A stretch of DNA of 64,000 nt from Cellvibrionaceae bacterium 1162T.S.0a.05 (GCA_000964245.1 LANB01000001.1:3723501-3787500); one strand, 5' to 3'. Numbered from the stretch's first letter, positions 18,997 to 28,057 are shown. Made by a program: numbers and translations. The notes: generated by a model from the letters alone, not told the origin.

Positions 18997-20268
18997 ATGA
19001 CACTAGCCTACGAAAACCACAAATACCTTGAGGTGATGTGCTTCCTCAACGATATCAGTGAGCGCTTCCCGGATGCGATATCGCTGGCATCAGGCAGGCC
19101 CGTAAAAGGTTTGTTGGATGTAAACGCTGCAGGCGACTACATAAAGGTGTTTGCTGAGCACTACGCCAACAAAACCGAAAAGTCGACGAGCGCCGTTCTT
19201 TCTTTGATAAATCAGTACGGGAGTACCGCTGGCATTATCAACGATATCGTCAGCGAATACCTGTTACAGATTGAATTGGTGGAATGTGAGGAGGACAACA
19301 TACTTCTCACTAATGGTGCACAGGAGTCCATGGCAATTTGCCTGACGTCTCTGTTTACAGAAGGCGATGTGTTATTGGCGTTGGACCCGGCATACGTTGG
19401 CATTACAGGGCTCGCAAAAATCAATAACATTGATATTCAGTATGTATCAGCGAGCCCACGCGGCCTGGATATTGAAAAAGTTAAAGAGGCCATTGAAAAC
19501 TGTAAGCGGTCCGGGTTGCGTGCCAAAGCCATTTACCTGGTACCCGATTTTTATAACCCGATAGGGCCTTCGATGACGCTTGAGCAACGTGTCGCAATTA
19601 TTGAGCTCTGCAAACGGGAAGGCATTTATATATTGGAAGATAGCCCTTATCGGCAATTCAGATTTGAAGGGCGGGATATACCGTCAATGTTTTCGATAGA
19701 CGATGAAGGCTGGGTGATTTATCTCGGTACATTTTCTAAAACCCTATCACCCGGTGTTCGCATGGGGTATTTATTACATAAGTCGTCGTCGCATCAGCAA
19801 GTAACCCGTGATATGCCATCATTAATCAGCGAGTTTACAAAAGTTAAGAGTTTTATATCCGTCAACACAAGCCAAATAGCGCAGGCCATTGTCGGAGGGT
19901 ATTTGTTAAGTGCTGGTGGCTCATTGAAAAACGCGCTGAATACCGTATGCAACGAATACAAGGTAAGAAGGGACACGCTTGATACAAGACTCCTAAAAAA
20001 CACGCTTAAAAATATCAGTTGGTTTACCCCGGAAGGGGGCTTTTTTATAAGTTTACGTTGCCCTTTTGAATTCAAGGAAGAAGACGCTCTGATTTGTGCC
20101 AAAGAATATGGGGTAATTGCCGTGCCACTTTCATTTTTTTCCGAGTCCAGCCAGTTTAATAACTATATCAGGCTCTCTTACAGTTACGCGTCGCTAGAGA
20201 ACCTTGAAACTGGCATCGATCGGCTGTCGAATTTTTTGCGAGACAATTTATACAATGCAGCAAACTGA
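18997..20268 (+). CDS. PLP-dependent fold-type I aminotransferase
   Basis: 423 residues, close to the normal length of class I/II aminotransferases of the 2-aminoadipate/MocR-catalytic-domain kind. Visible landmarks: NGAQESMA near 105 (phosphate-binding region), VPDFYNPIG near 187 (Asn and Tyr contacts to PLP), EDSPYRQFRFEG near 215, the PLP lysine in FSKTLSPG near 250, and YIRLSYSY near 392 with the carboxylate-binding arginine. There is no N-terminal GntR DNA-binding domain. The start lies 6 bp after the VOC stop, and the end overlaps the next gene. It probably makes or consumes a 2-oxo acid / amino acid pair feeding the NRPS. Lysine or 2-aminoadipate are candidate substrates by resemblance only. 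Confidence 0.85.
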   Translation: MTLAYENHKYLEVMCFLNDISERFPDAISLASGRPVKGLLDVNAAGDYIKVFAEHYANKTEKSTSAVLSLINQYGSTAGIINDIVSEYLLQIELVECEEDNILLTNGAQESMAICLTSLFTEGDVLLALDPAYVGITGLAKINNIDIQYVSASPRGLDIEKVKEAIENCKRSGLRAKAIYLVPDFYNPIGPSMTLEQRVAIIELCKREGIYILEDSPYRQFRFEGRDIPSMFSIDDEGWVIYLGTFSKTLSPGVRMGYLLHKSSSHQQVTRDMPSLISEFTKVKSFISVNTSQIAQAIVGGYLLSAGGSLKNALNTVCNEYKVRRDTLDTRLLKNTLKNISWFTPEGGFFISLRCPFEFKEEDALICAKEYGVIAVPLSFFSESSQFNNYIRLSYSYASLENLETGIDRLSNFLRDNLYNAAN

Positions 20269-21298
20269 TACAAAACGATTTCAAAAAGACGAAATTGAAG
20301 ACATCCTTCGCACAGAACTTCTTGAGCTGGGTATGTCGAAGGCCCATGCCAACTATGTAGTCGATGGGCTTTTATTTGCCTCAATGAGAGGTATCGATAC
20401 ACACGGCGTCACACTCTTTAAAACTTACGTGAGAGGCTTAAAAGAGGGGAGAAACAAGGTTCGCCCTGCCATAAAAAAAGAACAGCTTTTTCCCGGTGTG
20501 GTGAATCTCGATGCCGATGGTGCTCTGGGAATGGTTGCCGGAATGGAAGCAATTCAAACGGCAATCGCCATTGCAGAAACACAAGGCATTGCTGTCGCGA
20601 GTGTCAAAAACTCAGACCACTTTGGTGTTGCATCCTATTATTCGTCCTATGCGGCAGAAAAGGGTTTTGCTTGCCTCACCATGAGCAATGCAGATGCGTT
20701 GGTCGCGCCTTTTAATGGCTGTGAAAAGTTGTTTGGCACCAACCCCATGAGCTTTTCAGCACCGGGGCAGCATGAAAATTTTAATTTCGATATGGCAACC
20801 AGCCAAATAAGCTATTCAAAAGTGCGAGAACTCAAAAGCCGAAACCAGCCGATCCCCAGTGGTTGTGCCGTCGATGAACACGGCATTGACTCATCCATTT
20901 CTGGCAATGTTCATGCACTGCAACCTGTAGGTGGCTACAAGGGTCAGGGCTTATGCATGATGATCTCCATGCTTGCAGGTTTTCTGAATGATTCACCACC
21001 AGACTATGAAATGGCTCATCTCTTTACGCCACCGTTTTCAGAACAACATGAAGTAGGGCATGTGTTTTTAGTGTTCAACATAAAAGCGTTTACGAATCCC
21101 GAATCCTACAAAACCAAGGTTGAGACTTTTACAAGTTATATTAGAAACAGCCCATCAAAAAAGGGAGAGAAAATTCTCCTGCCGGGCGACATTGAAAATG
21201 CGCATTTTCTGGATCGAACGCAATACGGTATTCCGGTGAATATTCAAGATTTACCGTCTTTATTTGAAAAAAATGAATTAATTGAAATCAGTGTATAG
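20255..21298 (+). CDS. Ldh2/MDH2-family NAD(P)H reductase (DpkA/YlbC-like)
   Basis: The start at 20255 (ATG, MQQTDTKRF) is chosen because it gives a 14-bp overlap with the aminotransferase stop and the usual N-terminus; an upstream in-frame start at 20204 would only add unrelated residues. The product has 347 residues, normal for the type-2 malate/L-lactate dehydrogenase fold, which includes delta1-piperideine-2-carboxylate/pyrroline-2-carboxylate reductase and ureidoglycolate dehydrogenase. Motifs: RGIDTHGV near 45, DHFGVASYY near 122 with the catalytic histidine, GTNPMSFSAPG near 160, FDMATSQIS, and GGYKGQGL near 228. Coupled with an aminotransferase, it could reduce a cyclic imine to proline or pipecolate, or a keto acid to a hydroxy acid. 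The choice is open. Confidence 0.85.
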   Translation: MQQTDTKRFQKDEIEDILRTELLELGMSKAHANYVVDGLLFASMRGIDTHGVTLFKTYVRGLKEGRNKVRPAIKKEQLFPGVVNLDADGALGMVAGMEAIQTAIAIAETQGIAVASVKNSDHFGVASYYSSYAAEKGFACLTMSNADALVAPFNGCEKLFGTNPMSFSAPGQHENFNFDMATSQISYSKVRELKSRNQPIPSGCAVDEHGIDSSISGNVHALQPVGGYKGQGLCMMISMLAGFLNDSPPDYEMAHLFTPPFSEQHEVGHVFLVFNIKAFTNPESYKTKVETFTSYIRNSPSKKGEKILLPGDIENAHFLDRTQYGIPVNIQDLPSLFEKNELIEISV

Positions 21299-21321
21299 CG
21301 CTCATAAAGGAAGGGGAAACA

Positions 21322-21819
21322 ATGACATCAAATATGATTGATATGCTCGTTAAACTTTATAATTTACCAGAGGTACTGACCCTTCAGGAAAAACTGTTGC
21401 AAGAAGGCATTGTAATTCGTACTGCCCGCGCCTATGAAAAACCCATTGTGCTCGCCTGGGTAGAAAAACATTTTAGCAGTGGCTGGGCCGGGGAGTGCGA
21501 TGCTTGTTTTGCCAATAGCCCGGTTTCTGTGAATATTGCGACCAAAAATGGCGAAATTATTGGCTTCTCTTGCCATGAGGCCACCTATAAAGGCTTTTTC
21601 GGCCCAATCGGAATTCTGCCAGAAATTCAGGGCGAAGACCTGGGCAGCGCTTTGTTATTAACAAGCTTGCATGCCATGAAAAATATGGGTTACGCCTACG
21701 CAATCATCGGCGGCCCGACAACCGCCGTTGGCTTTTATGAAAAAGTGGTAGGAGCAAGTCCTATTGAGGGCTCAAACCCTGGGATCTATGTTGATCGATT
21801 GGTGGGATCGGACAGCTAG
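21322..21819 (+). CDS. GNAT-family N-acetyltransferase
   Basis: 165 residues, with a good ribosome-binding site (AAGGAAGGGG) 5 bases before ATG and a 23-bp gap after the reductase. The acetyl-CoA-binding motif A is seen as IQGEDLGSALL near 108, preceded by a beta-strand (FGPIGILPEI), and motif B-like GYAYAIIGG lies near 130. N- and C-terminal parts are family-specific. It is the last gene of the plus-strand run and may acylate the peptide or give self-protection. The DNA after it changes character to an island, so it probably ends the biosynthetic operon. Confidence 0.8.
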   Translation: MTSNMIDMLVKLYNLPEVLTLQEKLLQEGIVIRTARAYEKPIVLAWVEKHFSSGWAGECDACFANSPVSVNIATKNGEIIGFSCHEATYKGFFGPIGILPEIQGEDLGSALLLTSLHAMKNMGYAYAIIGGPTTAVGFYEKVVGASPIEGSNPGIYVDRLVGSDS

Positions 21820-21837
21820 GATCAAAGTTGATGACTT

Positions 21838-22000
21838 TTTTCAGTCCGCTACCAACATGGAGCTTGTAACGTTCTGGCTCCATTTCTTTCCTCCGCCTAT
21901 GTCGATGTAAATTACAAAATCGGCAAGCTGCGACAATATTCTCGCAGGACTGTCTCTCCCCAGATAAATGAGACTTAGGGTAGTCGCAGGTAGCGTGCAA
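21838..22000 (-). pseudogene. HNH endonuclease C-terminal remnant
   Basis: On the minus strand the frame reads SCENIVAACRFCNLHRHRRR, followed by KEMEPERYKLHV, the typical C-terminal end of small HNH endonucleases (NIVAAC.xCN..RHRR then P..Y). The N-terminal half with the catalytic histidine is missing: upstream, at 22001-22131, no matching frame continues. It is thus a broken piece about 50-60 residues long, probably left by island gain and loss. The stretch 21820-22131 holds nothing else I can name. Confidence 0.6.
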
Positions 22001-22131
22001 AAATTATATCGATTACGACAAGATTAATAATTGATGTATCTACATGTGGGCGTCTTCATTTCCGAGAAAACAGAGAGATTTACTTTCAACAAATAGTTGA
22101 TCTCAGTTCTAATATTGAGGGTATATTATAA

Positions 22132-24063
22132 TCACCGCTCCAACAGAAAGCTTTCTATTAACTGTTGTTTTGTCTTTTTGCTAATAATTGCATCTACAGA
22201 CATGCAGTCAATAAGTAACTTTGACGATTTTAAATATTTGGCAAAGTGCTTGAACTCATCTGTATTCAACCAGCCAACTTTGGAAACGATTTCGTCGATC
22301 TCGTCTCTAGCTACTTTCATTCCCAGATCAAGGGTTTTAATTTCTGCCTCTTCAGGATCGTACTTGTCGGGCATTACGGCTTTATAGACGTCTAATGTCC
22401 TTTTTAACAAATTATCTGTAGCATTAAAGGCCCATCGAATCATTGGGTCATCTACATTTGTCCTACCTAAATAATGTCGATGCTTGGAGGGGTCGAATAT
22501 AACTCTAAGTGCAATCGTTCGTTTTATTGGCAGTGGGTAATTAGCAACAGGACTTATTATGTTGACTATTTTGCTAAGTATAGCTGACACGTTAATACCA
22601 ATCGGTATTGTCGATATGTTTTCACGTATTTGTGTCAGGAAATCATCTGCCTCTGCGAGCTTGCTTGTCACTAATAAAAATATTTCTCGGTATCGATCAT
22701 CAAATAAATGGTTTTTTATCAGATCTTGTCGTCCTGTCGAATTTGTGTTTTCGCATATCGCAGCCGCACAAAAGTATTCCTGAAAAGTTAGATGCGAGAA
22801 AGAGTAAACGTTCTTTGCTCTTTGTACAACAATTCCATGTTGTTCCTCTATCGAACCCAGAACCAAGTTGCCGTCGAGCTCTGGATTTTCCAAGCCTGTA
22901 CCCATCTTGTCGAGTATTTGCGAAATCAAGTCAACAGCTTGATCTTTTTTAAAAAAGTACATGTTTTTTTGAAATGTGTTTATTGCCAATTGTTGTAATA
23001 ATTTTTTCTTTTTGTTGATGCTTAATATCCTATAAACTTCAGATCGTTTTATTTGTCTGTGGGTATCCCATTTTTTTAGCAATGCCTCTATCGCGTCGTC
23101 ATATAAATCGGCCCTGTTCACAGGGAAACTCATACCGTCATCGTAATTAATGCATAGCAGAGTTAAAAGAAGAGGGGAGCGGGCAAGATCGAGAATGGAT
23201 TTGTTATCAGTGTGTTTGATTTCGTCTAAAAATAGGCGTTTTTTCTTATTTTTGTTATGGAACCATTTAGTCACGAATCCTTCTATTTGGTCCATTTCGA
23301 AATCTGCAATTTCAACATCTGTGAACTGCGAGAACATATAGTTATATGCAGCACTCCGACAGCTAATAACATATTTACAGTTGCTATACTTGTTAACAAA
23401 GTCTTGCAGCTTGCCAATTAATATATCTTGGTTGTATTCGACTTCATCAAGGCCATCAAAAAGCAAAGTCAATTTTCCACTATTTAAAAAACGTTCAATA
23501 CAATCTTTTCTTTTATTAAAGCCACAAATTGCAAATTGTTCTTCAACATATCTTTGAATATTTACATCTGAGTCAGACATTTGCTTTAATGAGATAAAGA
23601 CAGGAATACTATTTAAACATTCATTTCCACGGAGCGCTGACAAAGCTATATATTTTAGGAATGTAGTTTTTCCGGATCCAGGTTTGCCTAGAACCATCAC
23701 ATAGTCGCTGTTGCGTATTAGATTCATTCCTAACAGGTTCTTTGATACCCGGCCAAAACCTTTGGTGTCTTTTTGTAAGTCAGCCTCAAGCTGATCAACG
23801 GACATAATTTGCTTGGCCGTAAGTTTGTCGAGGACGTTGACCTTAATAAAAAGATCAGTAAGCGGAACCGGCCGTTCCATTCCGAGAATTCGAATATTGT
23901 CTATTAAGCTTTCTAGCTTATTTTTATACCTGGCTGCCGCAAGGTTAAGAATATCATGCTTGTCGTGAAATTCCTTTATAGACCCGAGAGTAGATATGAA
24001 TATGCCACTAATTTTTCTCTTCGTTTCTAGTGCAGTTAGAGCTCCGCTAAATGGTTCTGTCAT
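22132..24063 (-). CDS. NACHT-domain STAND NTPase, candidate antiphage protein
   Basis: The ATG at 24063 is preferred: GGAG lies 5 bases before it (ggagttgttATG). A GTG at 24150 in the same frame has no proper spacing. The product has 643 residues. An N-terminal helical region (1-115, MTEPFSGALTALE) precedes the NACHT NTPase, with Walker A GKPGSGKTTF near 124 and Walker B LLFDGLDEVE near 199, then a winged-helix-like region and SFSHLTFQEYFCA near 440, the motif usual at the end of NACHT cores. A short C-terminal domain without leucine-rich or WD repeats follows. Bacterial NACHT proteins of this plan (bNACHT) protect against phages by sensing and cell death. The neighbours, a recombinase and an HNH remnant, fit a defence island. 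DNA is AT-rich relative to the flanking genes. No separate effector gene is visible. Confidence 0.85.
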   Translation of the reverse strand: MTEPFSGALTALETKRKISGIFISTLGSIKEFHDKHDILNLAAARYKNKLESLIDNIRILGMERPVPLTDLFIKVNVLDKLTAKQIMSVDQLEADLQKDTKGFGRVSKNLLGMNLIRNSDYVMVLGKPGSGKTTFLKYIALSALRGNECLNSIPVFISLKQMSDSDVNIQRYVEEQFAICGFNKRKDCIERFLNSGKLTLLFDGLDEVEYNQDILIGKLQDFVNKYSNCKYVISCRSAAYNYMFSQFTDVEIADFEMDQIEGFVTKWFHNKNKKKRLFLDEIKHTDNKSILDLARSPLLLTLLCINYDDGMSFPVNRADLYDDAIEALLKKWDTHRQIKRSEVYRILSINKKKKLLQQLAINTFQKNMYFFKKDQAVDLISQILDKMGTGLENPELDGNLVLGSIEEQHGIVVQRAKNVYSFSHLTFQEYFCAAAICENTNSTGRQDLIKNHLFDDRYREIFLLVTSKLAEADDFLTQIRENISTIPIGINVSAILSKIVNIISPVANYPLPIKRTIALRVIFDPSKHRHYLGRTNVDDPMIRWAFNATDNLLKRTLDVYKAVMPDKYDPEEAEIKTLDLGMKVARDEIDEIVSKVGWLNTDEFKHFAKYLKSSKLLIDCMSVDAIISKKTKQQLIESFLLER

Positions 24064-24253
24064 AACAACTCCAGAGGTATTAGTTGTTAAAAATCTAATT
24101 ATATTCAACATATGCTTGTTAGTATCGCAAAAGCTAATAGCTGAATTCACCTTTTATCGAGCCGCTGACTGGTTTTGAAGAGTGCTTCGAGACTAGGGTC
24201 ACCATTTGGGTAAAAAGATGAAGCGAGCGTTTCTGGCATTGCCCGCTAGTTTA

Positions 24254-24340
24254 GCGTAGGAGTATACTCCCTCATCTAAAATGTCCTATACGGTTCAGTA
24301 TTAGACATAAGCTAATAAGACAGTTATACTCCATCTACGC
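24254..24340. promoter_or_regulatory. Palindrome and inverted copies upstream of recombinase / NACHT gene
   Basis: In the 343-bp divergent gap (24064-24406), GGAGTATACTCC at 24259-24270 is a perfect 12-bp palindrome. Its left side, GCGTAGGAGTATA (24254-24266), recurs inverted as TATACTCCatcTACGC at 24325-24340. This arrangement suits an operator, or recombinase arm or core sites, in front of the recombinase gene. No tRNA or clear duplicated attachment site was found. The rest of the gap has AT-rich promoter-like stretches, but I cannot assign -35/-10 boxes. Confidence 0.4.
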
Positions 24341-24406
24341 CCTTAACCGGTGTTTTTGCGCCTTCAAGCGCGATTTCGACTGTTTTACAGGATTGCTGGT
24401 AACCCT

Positions 24407-25642
24407 ATGTCTGCGCCTAAACCTTTACCGCTGTTTCCCACGCTTAGCGAATTAAACTCGCTCTCTATGGATGATTATCCAGAATTAAATACCTTTCTAA
24501 ATGCTGGGCCTGCGTGGCGCAAACAACATTGGTTATGGGGAGCGGATTTCTTGCGTTATGTGGGTCGCAGTAAATCTGAACATACCTATAACCGTTTTCG
24601 AAATGAAACTGAGCGTTTTCTGATTTGGGCTTTCCTGATTAAGGACAAACCCATAGATGACTATCGCAAGGCGGATATTCTTGATTATGCCGATTTCTGC
24701 TGGCAACCCCCGCAAAGCTGGATCAGCCTTGGAATGAACGATCGCTTCGAATACCGCAGTGGTTTGTATCATGTGAACCCGGATTGGTTTCCCTTTAGGT
24801 TAAAGCTTAATAAAGGTGAAGACCGTGAGCCGGAAAAGAAACGTTATCGGCCATCGCAGGAAACGCTTGCGGCAATGTTTACCGCCCTGAATGCCTTTTA
24901 TAAGCATTTGATGAATGAAGAGTTTTGTTTTGCAAATCCGGCACAGATCGCCCGTGGCGATTGTAAATATATGGTGAAAAATGCACAGGTAAAAGAAATA
25001 CGCCGATTAACAAATGAACAATGGAATTTTGTGCTGAAAACGGCTCAGGATTTGGCCGACAAGGATCGAAAATACGAGCGCGCGTTATTTGTGATCGCTA
25101 CGCTAAAAACGCTTTTTTTACGTATTTCGGAGCTCTCAGAGCGACGTGATTGGGTGCCAGCCATGCAGCATTTTTGGCAGGATTACGATGGCAATTGGTG
25201 GCTAAAAATTTATGGAAAAGGGCGCAAAATTCGTGATGTAAGTGTGCCTCTGGATTATCTGCAGTATTTGAAACGATATCGGGAGTATCGGGGTCAAGCT
25301 CCCCTGCCCTCGGTGAATGACTATTCACCGCTGGTTGAAAAACTACGCGGTGCGGGAGGCATGACCTCTCGACAGCTTACCCGCATCGTACAAGATGTTT
25401 TTGATGAAGCGCATCGCGTTATGGCGGCTAAACTGGGCGCAGAAAAAGCACAAAAATTACGTGAAGCCTCAACACATTGGTTACGCCACACAGGTGCCAG
25501 TATGGAAATTGAACGTGGGCGCGCCTTAAAGGATGTTTCGGAAGATTTGGGGCATGCCAGCATGTCTACGACAGATACTATTTATGTGCAAAGTGAAACA
25601 CGTAGGCGCGCTGAAAGCGGGAAAGATCGCACAGTAGACTAA
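24407..25642 (+). CDS. Tyrosine recombinase / integrase
   Basis: ATG at 24407 is taken as the start; an in-frame GTG at 24350 would add 19 residues of no clear family character. 411 residues. N-terminal SAM-like DNA-binding region (residues 30-110, TYNRFRNETERFLIWAF), then the catalytic domain with Arg in LFLRISELSERRDW near 237, Lys in IYGKGRKIRDV near 270, HWLRH near 357 (His and Arg), LGHAS near 381 and the nucleophilic Tyr in TIYVQ near 393. All catalytic residues are present, so it should be active. It lies divergently to the NACHT gene and convergently to the oxidoreductase operon, and probably mobilised or mobilises this small island. Confidence 0.9.
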   Translation: MSAPKPLPLFPTLSELNSLSMDDYPELNTFLNAGPAWRKQHWLWGADFLRYVGRSKSEHTYNRFRNETERFLIWAFLIKDKPIDDYRKADILDYADFCWQPPQSWISLGMNDRFEYRSGLYHVNPDWFPFRLKLNKGEDREPEKKRYRPSQETLAAMFTALNAFYKHLMNEEFCFANPAQIARGDCKYMVKNAQVKEIRRLTNEQWNFVLKTAQDLADKDRKYERALFVIATLKTLFLRISELSERRDWVPAMQHFWQDYDGNWWLKIYGKGRKIRDVSVPLDYLQYLKRYREYRGQAPLPSVNDYSPLVEKLRGAGGMTSRQLTRIVQDVFDEAHRVMAAKLGAEKAQKLREASTHWLRHTGASMEIERGRALKDVSEDLGHASMSTTDTIYVQSETRRRAESGKDRTVD

Positions 25643-25722
25643 CGTTGGAGCCCATGTACTGCAAGTTCACATCTATTACCTAATAATTTTGCTGATTATG
25701 GTTCAATCAAAATCCAGAGCTA

Positions 25723-26325
25723 TTAAGTCGCCCACGCGCGATCACCTTTCTTATAATTCAAATCACCGTCATACTTTCCTGGAACAGCATCAAAACGTAA
25801 AACTTCAGTAGAACCGACTTTGGAAGTAAAAAAACAAAACAAGGTAAGCTGCTTAATTAAGGTAAAGTAGTGAGGCAAATCAGGGTTGTCATTACCGCTT
25901 GGGGTTGGGCTTACGTAGAATAAATTGTGTTCTCTATTATAAATCCTGGCCTCTTCATCGAGCTCAATCACAAAATTACTTTTCTGCTCATGATTTAAAG
26001 CTGGAAAAGCGCTACCAAACCTGGCATGGCTGAGTGTATTAATCGCATTAAATCCCGTGTCGAAAACAGCTCGCTCCGCCTTCGTGTAGCAATCATTTAC
26101 CAATACTAAAGCCATTTGCCCTACATTGGCATCTTTCGCTCCCGGGGTATCCGTTCGGGGAATAATGAGCTCAGCGATTTCATTGAATAGCTTTACATCT
26201 TCAGAGCTATAGTCAGTTTGCGAAAGCTTGACTGAATCTTTAATTTCGTACGCTGCTACGTTTACACCGACCATGGCGCCACCCGTTACAGCCACAATCA
26301 TTTTCAGTAATTCGCGTCTCTCCAC
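25723..26325 (-). CDS. Gluconate 2-dehydrogenase subunit 3 family protein (Tat-type leader)
   Basis: 200 residues. The GTG start overlaps the stop of the GMC gene by one base (TAGTG). The N-terminus MERRELLKMIVAVTGGAMVG has a twin-arginine and hydrophobic stretch, suggesting export or membrane anchoring by Tat. The body (FNEIAELIIPRTDTPGAKDA near 48) is the hallmark of the gluconate 2-dehydrogenase subunit 3 family, small partners of GMC flavoproteins. It presumably helps export or electron transfer of the GMC enzyme encoded just before it. It is the last gene of its operon; 80 bp separate it from the convergent recombinase, with no clear terminator seen. Confidence 0.85.
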   Translation of the reverse strand: MERRELLKMIVAVTGGAMVGVNVAAYEIKDSVKLSQTDYSSEDVKLFNEIAELIIPRTDTPGAKDANVGQMALVLVNDCYTKAERAVFDTGFNAINTLSHARFGSAFPALNHEQKSNFVIELDEEARIYNREHNLFYVSPTPSGNDNPDLPHYFTLIKQLTLFCFFTSKVGSTEVLRFDAVPGKYDGDLNYKKGDRAWAT

Positions 26326-28010
26326 TACAAGTTCCCCTTTTTAAGCTCTTCAACAGCGTAATTTGCGGCGCGTGCAGTTAAAGCCATGTAGGTTAATGAT
26401 GGGTTGACACATGATGATGAGGTCATGCAGGCGCCATCTGTTATGAATACATTTTTTGCATCCCACACTTGATTATATGCGTTCACTACGGATGATTTCG
26501 GATCGCGCCCCATACGCGCCGTACCCATCTCGTGAATCCCCTTTCCTGGAGGAGAATCCCCTTCCCAACCCTTCACGTCTTTAACACCAGCGGCCTCGAG
26601 TATTTCGATAGCATCCTGTTTCATATCTTTTCGCATGCGGATCTCATTATCCTTAAGTTCAGCATCCATTGAGAGAACAGGTAAGCCCCACTTATCCTTT
26701 ACAGACTTATCAAGTGTGACTTTGTTATCGTGATTTGGTAATACCTCACCAAAACCAACCATACCAATACCCCAAGTGCCCGGTTCTGTTAGGGCATTTT
26801 TCAAATCTGCACCAATACCCATTTCCGCAACGTTTTGGCTCCACCCGGTGCGCGACGCAGCACCTTGATAACCAAAGCCTCTAACATAATCACGCTTGTC
26901 TCCGGCCCAATTTCTAAACCTTGGAATATAAAAGCCACAAGGACGCCGTCCTGAATAGTATTTATCGTCGAAACCCTCAACTGTACCACCTGCGCCAATG
27001 GATAAGTGATGATCCATGACGTTATGACCCAGCTCGCCAGAACTTGAGCCTAGACCTTCAGGCCAGATATCGGTGGCAGAATTCATTAACACCCAGGTTG
27101 AATTCAATGCTGATGCGTTTAGAAAAACAATTTTGCTCTTAAATTCGTAGGTTTGATTGGTTTCTGCATCCAGCACTTCCACGCCTGTCGCTTTCTGGGT
27201 ATTTTTATCGTATAGCACTTGAGTGACAATCGAAAAAGGACGGACAGTTAAATTCCTGGTTTTCATTGCGACCGGTAAGGTGGACGACTGTGTACTAAAA
27301 TATCCCCCAAATGGGCAACCCAGCCAACATTTAGCTCTATACTGGCAACCGACGCGATTTTGTTCTGGCATAGGTTTTGTAATATTAGCGGTACGACTGT
27401 GTATCAAACGCCGAGCGCCCTTGTAAGCTTTTTCAACCCGTTTTGCCACATCCTTCTCTACAACGTTTAAGGGTATCGGAGGTAAAAACTGTCCATCGGG
27501 CAATACGTCCAAACCTTCACGTGTTCCCGCTATTCCCGCGAATTTTTCAACATAGTCATACCAGGGCGCAAGATCTTTATAGCGAATAGGCCAATCAACC
27601 GCGATGCTTTCTTTCAGGTTTGCTGTGAAGTCTTCTTCATTCCACCTGTAGCTGTGTCGCCCCCAAAGCAATGAACGACCGCCAACATGATAGCCTCTAA
27701 ACCAATCGAATCTTTTTACTTCCGTATAGGGGTGGTCTTTGTCTGTTGCCCACATGCCAGCAGTGGGCTCATTTAATGTATATTCGCGCGCGAGCTTCGG
27801 GTACTCAGCTTTCATTTGTTGAGTGGCTAATCCTCTGTGTGGAAAATCCCATGACTCGTGGAACGCATTGGTATAATCTTTTATATGTTCAATATTTCTA
27901 CCACGTTCAAGCATGAGTACCTTGAGCCCTTTTTCGGCTAATTCCTTCGCTGCCCAGCCACCACTGATACCAGATCCAACAACTATTGCGTCATAACTCG
28001 TATTCACCAT
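26325..28010 (-). CDS. GMC-family FAD-dependent oxidoreductase
   Basis: 561 residues. N-terminal Rossmann motif VVGSGISGGWAAKELAEKG (residues 9-28) binds FAD; HVGGRSLLWGRHSYRW near 115 is a GMC signature; MDHHLS near 330, HEMGTARMG near 498 and CVNPSLTYMALTARAA near 533 give the C-terminal substrate domain with the conserved Asn. There is no leader peptide of its own, so it may leave the cell with the Tat-bearing partner encoded downstream. Bacterial homologues oxidise sugars or sugar alcohols at periplasmic sites; in this context a 3-keto-sugar or gluconate-type reaction is likely, but the substrate cannot be fixed from sequence. Confidence 0.9.
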   Translation of the reverse strand: MVNTSYDAIVVGSGISGGWAAKELAEKGLKVLMLERGRNIEHIKDYTNAFHESWDFPHRGLATQQMKAEYPKLAREYTLNEPTAGMWATDKDHPYTEVKRFDWFRGYHVGGRSLLWGRHSYRWNEEDFTANLKESIAVDWPIRYKDLAPWYDYVEKFAGIAGTREGLDVLPDGQFLPPIPLNVVEKDVAKRVEKAYKGARRLIHSRTANITKPMPEQNRVGCQYRAKCWLGCPFGGYFSTQSSTLPVAMKTRNLTVRPFSIVTQVLYDKNTQKATGVEVLDAETNQTYEFKSKIVFLNASALNSTWVLMNSATDIWPEGLGSSSGELGHNVMDHHLSIGAGGTVEGFDDKYYSGRRPCGFYIPRFRNWAGDKRDYVRGFGYQGAASRTGWSQNVAEMGIGADLKNALTEPGTWGIGMVGFGEVLPNHDNKVTLDKSVKDKWGLPVLSMDAELKDNEIRMRKDMKQDAIEILEAAGVKDVKGWEGDSPPGKGIHEMGTARMGRDPKSSVVNAYNQVWDAKNVFITDGACMTSSSCVNPSLTYMALTARAANYAVEELKKGNL

Positions 28011-28057
28011 AGATAAATCCTGCGCTGCCCCATTAATAAATTTTTAAGTGTTACTCA

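Noticed and set aside
24350-24406. Upstream GTG start of the recombinase
   Set aside because: The ATG at 24407 gives the expected N-terminus, and the extra 19 residues have no conserved character.
24064-25722. tRNA gene or attachment-site duplication next to the recombinase
   Set aside because: No cloverleaf-like sequence or clear direct repeat flanking the island could be found by eye.
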